Position numbers and translations under genes: made by a program. This document shows, in pieces, positions 51,967-60,278 of a DNA stretch of 64,000 bases; position 1 is the first letter of the stretch; each line of letters starts with the position of its first letter. The DNA lies in the NCBI GenBank assembly GCA_030055465.1, contig JASFYF010000001.1, forward strand, positions 227,179 through 291,178. Reading direction: 5' to 3'. Below the pieces are notes generated by a model. That model was not told the DNA's origin and searched no databases. It saw only the letters and a program-made list of their open reading frames with translations. Source of the DNA: Candidatus Nezhaarchaeota archaeon (GTDB lineage Archaea; Thermoproteota; Methanomethylicia; Nezhaarchaeales; WYZ-LMO8).

Positions 51967-53034
51967 TTATCCTAACCCTAGCTCAGCTTTCAGCGTCGGA
52001 ACCAGATTTAACGCTTCCGCGTAAAGCGTTAAGTCGACGAAGTCGCCAGGCGTAAGCCTCACGGGTTGTCCTGCTGGGCTCTTCGTTTGACCGAGCTCGT
52101 AAAGCACTTGGCACATGTAGTCTAGACCAGCAAGCCAGTCTTGGTCTCGGGGATCAGTTTGAAAGTTTGTTGACCCTGGAAACGTGTTCGCCATTCCCTC
52201 CGTTATGCCAAGCCTCTTAATCAATATCTGTTTAACCTCTTCCTTGTTGCTGGCATCCCTGATGTACTCGCTCGCTATCACGTGTAAGGCCACGATTTTA
52301 GCTGCTAAATCCCTGTGCTCGTTTATAAGGTCCTGAGACATCAGGACTACGCAGCACGGATGATTCGGCCACATGGCGCTCGAGTTTACGACTATCCTAC
52401 CATAACCCTCGATGACTGCTCTATATGGATGTGGATCCGGTGTGAAGACGGCGTCGATGCTACCAGTTTTGAGCGCATCCAGCTGGTCGGATGGGCTGGC
52501 CTGAGCTATTACCTCCACTCCACCCACACCATTCCTAGCAAGCCAATAGCTCAGCACCGTGTATTGTATTGAGCCTGGAGGGTAGCTGCTTATCCTTTTA
52601 CCCGAGAGCGATGAGGGACCCACATACTCAAGGTCGGGACGAACTACAATCGATGAGCCTTCCCTGTTTGCGACCGCTACTATTTTAGCTTTGGCGCCTT
52701 TCGCTATTATTGACAACGGCGGTGTGGCCCCCACGTAGGCTATGTCGAGGGAGCCTGCGGCGAAAGCCTCCATCTCAGAGGGGCCCGAACCAAAGGAATG
52801 TTCCTGAACCTCCACGCCCAGCACCTTGTTAATCCATCCCTTTTCCGCCATTACAAACCACGCAGCGTGATGCCAGCTTGGCTGATACCCCACTCGTAGC
52901 TTTATTGTAGGCTTGGTGGGGGCCGTGGGTGTGGTGGGCTGCGTGGACGTCGTCGGCATCCATTGATAAATTATAGTTGCAACTATAGCCACAGCCACGC
53001 ATACTACAATAGCTAAGATTATAGTTCGATTCAT
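51967..53034 (-). CDS. ABC transporter substrate-binding protein, NMT1/SsuA/TauA type
   Basis: A 355-residue exported protein. It has a membrane anchor (about 5-25), a Thr/Pro-rich linker (30-45, typical of archaeal surface binding proteins), then the binding domain with LRVGYQPSWHHAAWFVMAEK, AAGSLDIAYVGATPPLSII and LKTGSIDAVFTPDP. Members bind taurine, alkane sulfonates, nitrate, thiamine precursors or aromatic acids. A TATA element at 53065-53077 gives a leader of about 12 nt. It is the first gene of the operon ending with the PrpR-like regulator. Confidence 0.9.
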   Translation of the reverse strand: MNRTIILAIVVCVAVAIVATIIYQWMPTTSTQPTTPTAPTKPTIKLRVGYQPSWHHAAWFVMAEKGWINKVLGVEVQEHSFGSGPSEMEAFAAGSLDIAYVGATPPLSIIAKGAKAKIVAVANREGSSIVVRPDLEYVGPSSLSGKRISSYPPGSIQYTVLSYWLARNGVGGVEVIAQASPSDQLDALKTGSIDAVFTPDPHPYRAVIEGYGRIVVNSSAMWPNHPCCVVLMSQDLINEHRDLAAKIVALHVIASEYIRDASNKEEVKQILIKRLGITEGMANTFPGSTNFQTDPRDQDWLAGLDYMCQVLYELGQTKSPAGQPVRLTPGDFVDLTLYAEALNLVPTLKAELGLG

Positions 53035-53064
53035 ATAGAACGCCCTGCTCTTTTAGCTCGGCAG

Positions 53065-53077
53065 TTTTTTATATATC
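53065..53077 (-). promoter_or_regulatory. TATA box of the ABC transporter operon
   Basis: GATATATAAAAAA on the minus strand is centred about 38 bp before ATG 53034, in an AT-rich gap. Transcription would start near 53046. Confidence 0.6.
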
Positions 53078-53111
53078 TTTGGCTATAAAAATATCTAAAG
53101 ACTACAAAGCT

Positions 53112-53155
53112 CCACGTTTATAACATTAATTTAACGATCCTTTCGGGATACGTGG
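53112..53155 (-). terminator. nested inverted repeat between nifB and the ABC operon
   Basis: CCACGT (53112-53117) pairs with ACGTGG (53150-53155), and an inner ATCC/GGAT (53137-53149) closes a small hairpin. It follows the nifB stop by about 20 bases and precedes the TATA of the next operon. It could be a nifB 3' structure or an operator. Confidence 0.4.
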
Positions 53156-53174
53156 ACACAAAAATATCAAATTT

Positions 53175-54095
53175 TTAAGCATGAAATGTCAGATAGGGGA
53201 ACTCGTCATCGCTAGTCTTCCTTTTCTCAAGACCTGGCACACCATACGAGTCAGCCCTACACTGCTTGCACAGCTTAAACTGCTCTATGTACTTGCCCGC
53301 CTCCTCCCTCACCCGCCTTAGCTCATCACATGTTGGTGGCCGGTGACCTTTAAAGGAGTGAAGCGGTATGAGAGGAATAATGTTCTGTATGTTGGCGCCC
53401 AGTTCAGCTACCCTTCTAGCCACTTCCACCGCCTCCACATCGTTCAATCCGGGTATTAGAACTGTGTTAACCTTAACTATGAAGCCGGCCTCCACGGAGG
53501 CTTTAAGGCCTTGAAGTTGCCTTTCCAAGAGGATTTGAGCTGCCTCCACGCCTCTCACCAGCTTACCGCCTAAAATCACAAAGTCATATATCTTGGATGC
53601 TATCTCAGGGCTTAGAGCGTTTATCGTTAAGGTTACAGTCCTTATTCCAAGCTCTTTTAGGCTCGGCACCTTTTCTTCGAGCAACAGGCCGTTAGTAGCG
53701 ATGCACTTGATTATATTTGGGTGCTTTTGGTCCACAAGCCTCAGAGTCTCGAAAGTCTCATCGTTGAAGAGGGGCTCACCTGGACCCGCCACAGCTACGA
53801 CTCTCAGCTTCTCGTCTTTCGCCACAGCCTCATCGACTACCCTGATCGCCTCTTGAGGCGACATAATCCTGCACGTAACGCCCGGCCTGTACTCGCACTT
53901 GTCTATCCCCCTTTTACAGTACCCGCATTGGATATTGCATTTGGGAGCAACCGGGAGGTGTAAACGTGAAAATTGGAAGTGAGCCTCTGAGCTAAAGCAA
54001 GGATGACACGAGAGCCAGTGGGGAAACTTGCTTCCCATACCCTTCGAAGCCAATTCTTCAACTCTTTTAGCCACGCCCTTGGTTTCCCTGCTCAT
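53175..54095 (-). CDS. nifB: NifB-type radical SAM protein (FeMo-cofactor precursor synthase)
   Basis: A 306-residue protein with near-complete NifB landmarks: LSCHPCFSSEAHF (H31, C33), HLPVAPKCNIQCGYCKRGID with the radical-SAM C53-x3-C57-x2-C60, C67 in DKCEYRPGV, VAGPGEPLFNDETF, LTINALSPEIASKIYDFV, LIPGLNDVEAVEVARRV and the C-terminal CKQCRAD (C276, C279). NifB fuses two 4Fe-4S clusters with a carbide into the L-/NifB-cluster. It lacks the NafY-like C-terminal domain, as archaeal forms do. No nif genes adjoin. GGAGG lies 11 bases before the ATG. It is downstream of a transglutaminase-like gene with a 40-bp gap. Confidence 0.88.
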   Translation of the reverse strand: MSRETKGVAKRVEELASKGMGSKFPHWLSCHPCFSSEAHFQFSRLHLPVAPKCNIQCGYCKRGIDKCEYRPGVTCRIMSPQEAIRVVDEAVAKDEKLRVVAVAGPGEPLFNDETFETLRLVDQKHPNIIKCIATNGLLLEEKVPSLKELGIRTVTLTINALSPEIASKIYDFVILGGKLVRGVEAAQILLERQLQGLKASVEAGFIVKVNTVLIPGLNDVEAVEVARRVAELGANIQNIIPLIPLHSFKGHRPPTCDELRRVREEAGKYIEQFKLCKQCRADSYGVPGLEKRKTSDDEFPYLTFHA

Positions 54096-54135
54096 AGTTC
54101 CATGCGCCTCCCATTCTTGGATGGAGCCCTGGAGC

Positions 54136-54798
54136 CTATAACTTCCAATGTTCGCTAAAAATTCTAAGCTTTTCTGTGGGGGACATGGCCCTCATCTTCT
54201 CTAGGTTTTCATCTATTTCAGATAGAATGTGCCTTTGCGACACCACACTCCTTATGGGTTCAAGAACTAAGCTGACGGGCAGATCAGGGTAGGATCCGAC
54301 GGTTCTAAGCTTATAGGCTGACGGTATGCAAGAGAGGTCTAGGCCGCCCTCCCAATCCCTTTTTGAGAGGGGGTTTGAAAGCATGTAGTCAATCGTGGCG
54401 TCGCAGCCCAGCCATCTGCCTTCAAAGTATACCTCTGCCAATACGTGGATCACCCTTTCAGGGAAAAGCTCGTAGATGTGGCTTGGCAGGTAGGGTTTCA
54501 GCGCTGTGGAGCGTACTTCTTCAAGCCGGTACCTAGCCGGTATGCCGCTAGCCCTTAACAGCGCTATTTGAAGGCTTGCTTTGTTGAAACACACGCCTTT
54601 CCTGCTCTCCAGCACGTCGATCTCCGGCTTAACGCCTTCAATAGTCCATTTGATTGAGTCCCTAACGAAGAAGTATATCGATTTTATGGTTTCTAGGGGG
54701 TTCAGGGGCTTCGCCAGCCTCCTCGCGAACTCAATTATCTGAGGGAGATGAGATCTCGCGTAGCTGGTGGGCTTTAAGAACTCATCCAGCAACGCCAT
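54136..54798 (-). CDS. transglutaminase-like domain protein
   Basis: A 220-residue protein with a papain-like transglutaminase core: catalytic Cys in RKGVCFNKASLQIALLRASG, His in VIHVLAEVYFEGRW and Asp in LGCDATIDYML. IKSIYFFVRDSIKWTI before the core is the usual helix. There is no signal peptide or membrane helix. Archaeal members may be proteases, amidases or cross-linking enzymes. Its position just before nifB suggests cotranscription, without known functional link. Confidence 0.85.
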   Translation of the reverse strand: MALLDEFLKPTSYARSHLPQIIEFARRLAKPLNPLETIKSIYFFVRDSIKWTIEGVKPEIDVLESRKGVCFNKASLQIALLRASGIPARYRLEEVRSTALKPYLPSHIYELFPERVIHVLAEVYFEGRWLGCDATIDYMLSNPLSKRDWEGGLDLSCIPSAYKLRTVGSYPDLPVSLVLEPIRSVVSQRHILSEIDENLEKMRAMSPTEKLRIFSEHWKL

Positions 54799-54914
54799 CT
54801 ATATCTACCCCCCAGATAACCCAAGCATCCAGACATCCTCCCACACAAGAACGGCGAGGGAGACCAGCTGTATAAGGGATTGAAGCGGCACATCCTGCAA
54901 AATAAAAAGGGGGT

Positions 54915-56579
54915 TTACGGCTTGAGGTCTACAAGCTCTACGGGCACGGCGGAAACTGCCATTCGGTTGCCTTCAAGCTTAACAACGACGTTCTTGAGCC
55001 ACTTGGTGTCGTCCCTTTCAGGGTAGTCTTCCCTATAGTGGGCTCCCCTGCTTTCAGTCCTGTACAGAGCAGCCGAAGCGATTATCTTACCCGTACAGAT
55101 CATGTTTATGACGTCGAGTGCCTCAACTAGAGCGTCATAGTCCCTGCGATCACCTAGAAACATCCTCGGGACATCGTTGACCTCTATGCCTTTAAGCTCA
55201 GCTAGCGCCTTTTCAAGTGAGGCCCCAGTCTTCACCACGCCTACGCAATCATCCATTATCTTCTGGATCTTGGATTTAATCTGATGTGCCTCCACGCCCT
55301 CCTTCCTCTCATATATCTCTTCCGCAATTTTCATGCATTTATCCACTTGTCCCTTGTCGAAGCCTACAACGCCGACGCTTCTGGCCCTCTCGGCGGCGTA
55401 AGCCCCAGCCCTCGCCCCAAAGACCTGTGTGTCGGTCAAGGCGTTTCCGCCAACCCTATTAGCCCCATGAATCCCGCCAGTCGCTTCGCCTGCCGCGTAA
55501 AGTCCAGGAACAGATGATTCGCATCTCTCGTTTATTCTGACTCCTCCCATGCAATGGTGGACCCCAGGAGCCCACTCTATAGGTTGCCATGTTATGTCTA
55601 TGCCTACTGCCTGGTAGGCTTTCCACACCTTCTCCCAAGCCTTGACTATTGGGTCTGGTACACCTGAAAGATCCATGAATAGGCCTCCGCGAGAGGTTGC
55701 CTTGCCGGCCTTGATCTCCCTGTATGCAGTTATGCACACAACATCCCTTGTAGCGTTCTCCAGCTTTTCGCGATCGTATTTTTTCATGTACCTTTCGCCG
55801 AGGGCATTGTAGAACCTCGCCCCATGTGCAACCCAGCCGTCGTATGGCGGCGGGAACCCTCTCAGGCTCGGCGGGTGGACAACGCAGGTCATCCACTGTA
55901 TAAACTCCATGTCTATGAGTTCGGCGCCTGCCCTATAGGCCACAGCGTACCCATCGCCAGCTACGTCGGGTGGATTGGACGTTAACGGGTACATGTGGCC
56001 TAGGCCCCCTGTCGCTAGTATGGTTGACTTAGCTTTGAAGACATAGAAGGAGCCGTCCTTCCAGTTGAATCCCACAGCTCCCGTAACAGCATTGCCATGT
56101 TTGAGCAGATCCAAGACGACGGTGTTCGCGTATACTTGAACGCCTAGGCTTTGAACTTCCTTTATCAGCCCCCTCATAAACTCCCCCGCAACGGCAACGA
56201 AGTTTCTAGCGTACGATGTGCCCGCTGCGTGTATTATCCTGTAGTTGCCAGCTTCATCCTTGATGAACTGCGTTCCGAAGTTCTCCAGGTCCTTCAACCT
56301 CTGCAAAGCCTCGTTAGCCATTACCTTGACAAGCCTCTGGTTATTTAGATATAGTCCGCCAATCACTGTATCGCGGAAATGCGCTTCAGGGCTGTCTTGA
56401 GGTGTGTAAGCTGCCTGATATCCGCCCATGGCTTTAGGAGTGCTACCAGACGGGAAACCTCCTTTAGCTATTAGCGCCACCTCAACTCCCTTGCGCCTAG
56501 CCTCGATGGCCGCTCGCGTCCCAGCTCCGCCGGCACCTATGACCAGTACGTCTGTTGTAACGAGCTCGTAGTTCTTCAT
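54915..56579 (-). CDS. fumarate-reductase/SdhA-like flavoprotein with a diverged active site
   Basis: A 554-residue FAD protein. It has the dinucleotide motif VLVIGAGGAGTRAAIEARRK, FRDTVIGGLYLNNQRLV, ATGGLGHMYPLTSNPP, and AGEATGGIHGANRVGGNAL; the C-terminal Arg-rich helix RTESRGAHYREDYPERDD is present. Where fumarate reductases have HPTG it reads QWMTCVVHPPSLRG, so the substrate may not be fumarate or succinate. The position of the covalent-FAD histidine lacks His. ATG 56579 is placed by GGTGGG upstream. It is the last gene after dehydrogenase, nitrilase and amidohydrolase genes on the same strand. No Fe-S partner gene is adjacent. Confidence 0.85.
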   Translation of the reverse strand: MKNYELVTTDVLVIGAGGAGTRAAIEARRKGVEVALIAKGGFPSGSTPKAMGGYQAAYTPQDSPEAHFRDTVIGGLYLNNQRLVKVMANEALQRLKDLENFGTQFIKDEAGNYRIIHAAGTSYARNFVAVAGEFMRGLIKEVQSLGVQVYANTVVLDLLKHGNAVTGAVGFNWKDGSFYVFKAKSTILATGGLGHMYPLTSNPPDVAGDGYAVAYRAGAELIDMEFIQWMTCVVHPPSLRGFPPPYDGWVAHGARFYNALGERYMKKYDREKLENATRDVVCITAYREIKAGKATSRGGLFMDLSGVPDPIVKAWEKVWKAYQAVGIDITWQPIEWAPGVHHCMGGVRINERCESSVPGLYAAGEATGGIHGANRVGGNALTDTQVFGARAGAYAAERARSVGVVGFDKGQVDKCMKIAEEIYERKEGVEAHQIKSKIQKIMDDCVGVVKTGASLEKALAELKGIEVNDVPRMFLGDRRDYDALVEALDVINMICTGKIIASAALYRTESRGAHYREDYPERDDTKWLKNVVVKLEGNRMAVSAVPVELVDLKP

Positions 56580-56719
56580 CAATATGTCCCACCGGTCTAA
56601 ACACTAGAAGCTCTGTAGAAAAGTGTTTCTTCTCCTAAGCCTTGGAGAGCTTTCGATTCTGCCTTTAAGCTGAGGCTCATTTGGGGGTTGCCAATTTCTC
56701 GCTTGCTTTGATGTGGATT

Positions 56720-57670
56720 CTAAACGAGTTTCTTGGTTTCTATGCCTAGAATCCTTGCCATGTTCTCCCCAAAGAACTTCCTCTTCACGTCGTCTGTCAA
56801 CTCCGGAAAACCATACTTTTTCTGCAGTTCCTCCGGCATCTTTGCCTTTCTCAAGGCTTCTAGCTGCTCCTTAACGTTCGCGTAGGTGGGCCAGTCGCTG
56901 CCCCAACAGATTCTGTCGGGGCCCAGTTCTCGGAGGGCCTTTCCGAGCATCTCGAATACCCAGTAAGGAGCCCACGTTATGGGTGCGCACACGTAGGAGA
57001 AGGCTATCGTTATGTTCTTGCACCTGCCAGCTACGGCCACTGCGTCGTCGATCCACGGGTAAGCTGCATGGAAGCATATTATGTTCAGTTCTGGGAAGCA
57101 CTCAGCCACGTCTTCTAAGTGCAACGGGTGAGCGTATCTGAGCCGAAGGTTTGGCATGGCTGCTCTTCCCATGTGGAATGCCACGTTTCTGATGCCGAGC
57201 TCAACGCATTTCTCGTAAACCGGAAATGCCACTTTCTCGTCGTTAGGGTAAAAGCCCTCCAGAGGATAGAGCTTTAAGCCTCTTAGCCCAAGCTCCAACG
57301 CCACGTGTTCAAGCTCGAGGAGCGCCGCCTCGCCCTCTATGGGGTTGACGTATCCGAAGCCAATTATTCTTCGAGGCGCCCTTCTAGCCGCTTCAGCAAC
57401 GAGCTCGTTGGGTACCCACATCCTCTTAAACGTCTTTTTAAAGCCCAATGCTAGGCACACAGCAACGTCCACGCCGCATTCGTCCATCATCTTTAATAGG
57501 TCATCTACCGTGACGCAAGTCAAGTCAACGCCCTTACCGGTTATTACCTTAGCCCTGTTTTCAAGGGATTTCAGGAATTCATCGGCCTCTCGAAGCCTTG
57601 ACCTAAGGTTCCTGAGATCCCATATATGGGTCTCGCAGTCCACGGTGAAAAATCTCCGAGCGGAAGACAT
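56720..57670 (-). CDS. amidohydrolase_2-family metal-dependent hydrolase/decarboxylase
   Basis: A 316-residue TIM-barrel protein of the Amidohydro_2 group (ACMSD, 4-oxalomesaconate hydratase, 2-pyrone-dicarboxylate lactonase). It shows FTVDCETHIWDLR at the N terminus, where a single His replaces the usual HxH, then IGFGYVNPIEGEAALLEL, RGLKLYPLEGFYPNDEK, NVAFHMGRA, NIICFHAAYPWID and the catalytic Asp in ICWGSDWPTY. ATG 57670 was chosen for GGGTGATAGG before it. The reaction could be lactone opening, hydration or decarboxylation. Confidence 0.85.
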   Translation of the reverse strand: MSSARRFFTVDCETHIWDLRNLRSRLREADEFLKSLENRAKVITGKGVDLTCVTVDDLLKMMDECGVDVAVCLALGFKKTFKRMWVPNELVAEAARRAPRRIIGFGYVNPIEGEAALLELEHVALELGLRGLKLYPLEGFYPNDEKVAFPVYEKCVELGIRNVAFHMGRAAMPNLRLRYAHPLHLEDVAECFPELNIICFHAAYPWIDDAVAVAGRCKNITIAFSYVCAPITWAPYWVFEMLGKALRELGPDRICWGSDWPTYANVKEQLEALRKAKMPEELQKKYGFPELTDDVKRKFFGENMARILGIETKKLV

Positions 57671-57814
57671 CCTATCACCCACAATAGTGTTGGAAGTACC
57701 AGAATTTAACTTTACAAGGCTTAAGCCTCCAGCCGCCACCTACAATGTAGGTGCACGGCAAAAATGAAAAGAAGAAAGTTAAAGGGAGGTATAAGGCCTA
57801 GAGGGCCATGTCGT

Positions 57815-58933
57815 TTACGGCTTCAAGTACACCTTTTTCTGCAACAGCTTCTCTATAACTCCTAGGTGTGCAACGCTCCTCTTATAGAGGTTTGGTATCA
57901 GCTGTACCCTGTTTTCGGGGTTTAGATAGAGGTTTGGCGGGTAAATCGATTCAGAATATATCTCGCGGAAAACCTCGTTTCTAAGCTGCGCGATGAAGTT
58001 CCTGCCGGGATCCAGCCTCCTCTTCCTTAAAGCGCTGATGCTAATGGTTCCGACGACGATGGTCTCAGAGGGATGAGGGGCCCTTGCAAGGATGTTTCCG
58101 TTAAAGTCCACAATCATCGAGTCTCCACCCGTTATCCCCCGCGGGTATGGGACGTCCCTCCCTACACCTATGTTTGCGGCGCAGACATAGTAGCTGTTAG
58201 CCCAAGCAGCATCCCTGTTCTGTATTTCCCATATGTTGTTTGGAGGATCAATCATGCTGGCCATGAAGCCATGCCTCATGACAACTTCAGCTCCCTGCAC
58301 TCCAAGAGCCCTATAACACTCGGGGAAGTGGCCATCCATACATATTATTGCTCCCAACTTACCGATATCAGTCTCAACTACAGGAAACATCACTTCCAGC
58401 AGCGTTTTGCCTTTCCCATACTTTTTGAAGTACTCATCCAGTAGGTCGTGGGGACTTGCCGCAGTTTCAAAGTGCAGCGCCGGTATGAGCTTCCTGTACT
58501 TTAAAATCACTTTGCCGTTGGGGTCCAATATGAAGGAGGTATTGAAGACTAGGTCGTCACCCCACTCCGGATCGTACTCCAATACAACGCCGTTCACGTA
58601 GGCGTCGAGCTCCACAGCCTTTTCGGCGAGCTTATCCGTTTCTTCACCGGGCACTTGTACGTGGACTCCCTTTCTGTTGAGTTCCCTAACGCTCGGCCCA
58701 AATCCGGACTTATGGAAGAAAAGCTCTCCCTGAAGAAAGTACTCTGGAAAGCATACGAGCTTTATTGGTGCATACTTGTCCCTAGCAGCTTTGCCCGTCG
58801 GGCCGTAGACTTGAACGCTGTCCATAAGCTCCACCGCGTGTCGCAGGTTCATTTTGACGTCGTCCTTCTCGAAGGCCAGCTTCTGTATCTCCACCTGCAT
58901 TAGGGCAGCCCTATAAAGGTCGAAGTAGCCCAT
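57815..58933 (-). CDS. nitrilase-superfamily amidase
   Basis: A 372-residue carbon-nitrogen hydrolase. The catalytic triad is visible: Glu in VCFPEYFLQGELFF, Lys in ILKYRKLIPALHFET and Cys in GAIICMDGHFPECYRAL. The length exceeds simple amidases (about 280), and the C-terminal extension (RLDPGRNFIAQLRNEVFREI then LYLNPENRVQLIPNLY) resembles aliphatic amidase or formamidase-like enzymes and N-carbamoyl hydrolases. It converts an amide, nitrile or carbamoyl compound to the acid with release of ammonia. ATG 58933 is set by GGGTGG upstream. It lies between the amidohydrolase and the dehydrogenase genes. Confidence 0.88.
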   Translation of the reverse strand: MGYFDLYRAALMQVEIQKLAFEKDDVKMNLRHAVELMDSVQVYGPTGKAARDKYAPIKLVCFPEYFLQGELFFHKSGFGPSVRELNRKGVHVQVPGEETDKLAEKAVELDAYVNGVVLEYDPEWGDDLVFNTSFILDPNGKVILKYRKLIPALHFETAASPHDLLDEYFKKYGKGKTLLEVMFPVVETDIGKLGAIICMDGHFPECYRALGVQGAEVVMRHGFMASMIDPPNNIWEIQNRDAAWANSYYVCAANIGVGRDVPYPRGITGGDSMIVDFNGNILARAPHPSETIVVGTISISALRKRRLDPGRNFIAQLRNEVFREIYSESIYPPNLYLNPENRVQLIPNLYKRSVAHLGVIEKLLQKKVYLKP

Positions 58934-59054
58934 CAATTCCACCCTTCTTCAAGTTCGGGATTACACCAAACGTAAAAGACGAATCGCTGATAAAGCTTTT
59001 GCGTGAAAGAACCTCAGCGAAATAAAGGAGGAGTTAAATGTAGAATTTGGGGAG

Positions 59055-60179
59055 TTAAACGGATACCTGAACCGTCTTTATCTTCCTCGCTATTTCGTCT
59101 CCTACTTCATCAGTATGCGCCGATCCTCCAAGGTCGTAAGTCAACACCTTCCCCTCTTTGAGAACTTCGAAGACTGCCGCCTCGATCCTCGCTGCGGCCT
59201 CAGCAGCCGCTTTGTCTCCGTACTTCTGGTGGAAGTACCTCATTAACCACATGGTTGAGAGCACAGCTGCCATGGGGTTGGTAACCCTCTTACCATAGTA
59301 CTTCGGCGCTGAGCCATGCACCGGTTCAGCCATCGCTAGTTGGTCTCCAACCTGTAGGCTAGGAGCTACGCCTAGACCTCCTTGAAGCGCTGCGGCTAGG
59401 TCTGTTATTATGTCTCCAAACATGTTACCGGCCACGCATACGTTATACCATTCAGGTCTCCTTACAGCCCACTGCGTCCAAGCATCCACGTAGGCGTAAT
59501 CCCTCTCTATGTCCGGATAGTTCTCAGCAACCTTATTGAAGATCTCCCTCCAGAACACGCATGCCTTGAGAACGTTGCTCTTGTCTATGCAGGTAACCCT
59601 TTTCTTACCATCAGCTGGCGCTCCTTGAGGCCTAAACCTCGCCAGTTCAAAGGCGTACTTCATAACTCTCTCGCAGCCCTTCTTCGTTAGAATTCTCACG
59701 TCCACGGCGAGCTCCGACTCCCCTCCCCTGTTAAGCCTCCCACCTATCCCTTGGTACAGGTCCTCGGTGTTCTCCCTTATTATCACCATGTCAATTTCCT
59801 CTGGCTTCTTGTTCAATGGATTCGGCACGTTGGGGTACAACTTGCACGGCCTCACGTTGGCGTACAGGTCCAAGCCGAATCTCACGTCGAATATCAATTT
59901 GGCGCCAGCGTAAGTACCATCAGGCCACCGAGCATCCTGCCAGCCTACAGCACCGAATATTATGCCGTGGCTCTTCCTGCACGTTGGCAGCATCTCGGGA
60001 GGATACTCCTCTTTCAGGTTCTTCAAGTAGTACATCGCTCCGGCCTCGAACTCTATGAACTCGAAGTTTAGCCCTGTAACCACTTCTTCGCAGGCTTTAA
60101 GGGCCTTAACGGCTTCAGGCGCCACTTCCCGCCCTATTCCATCTCCAGGTATAACCACTATCTTATAGGTCCCCGGCAT
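59055..60179 (-). CDS. isocitrate/isopropylmalate dehydrogenase-family enzyme
   Basis: A 374-residue beta-decarboxylating dehydrogenase that oxidises a 2-hydroxyacid with a neighbouring carboxylate. It shows [18 protein letters not shown], the substrate segment [51 protein letters not shown], the Mg aspartates in [19 protein letters not shown] and [13 protein letters not shown] near the NAD pocket. Its length and variants leave isopropylmalate, isocitrate, homoisocitrate, tartrate or methylmalate open. It is the first gene of the leftward set, divergent from the 60.3-kb flavoprotein. Confidence 0.88.
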   Translation of the reverse strand: MPGTYKIVVIPGDGIGREVAPEAVKALKACEEVVTGLNFEFIEFEAGAMYYLKNLKEEYPPEMLPTCRKSHGIIFGAVGWQDARWPDGTYAGAKLIFDVRFGLDLYANVRPCKLYPNVPNPLNKKPEEIDMVIIRENTEDLYQGIGGRLNRGGESELAVDVRILTKKGCERVMKYAFELARFRPQGAPADGKKRVTCIDKSNVLKACVFWREIFNKVAENYPDIERDYAYVDAWTQWAVRRPEWYNVCVAGNMFGDIITDLAAALQGGLGVAPSLQVGDQLAMAEPVHGSAPKYYGKRVTNPMAAVLSTMWLMRYFHQKYGDKAAAEAAARIEAAVFEVLKEGKVLTYDLGGSAHTDEVGDEIARKIKTVQVSV

Positions 60180-60278
60180 ATAGACCCTCTCACCAACATC
60201 TGGTTTCGAGGAAGCTTTAAAACTCTGAATATTTAACGCTTACTGAAACCTCTACGAGAAGCAGGAGGATTGAGTTTA

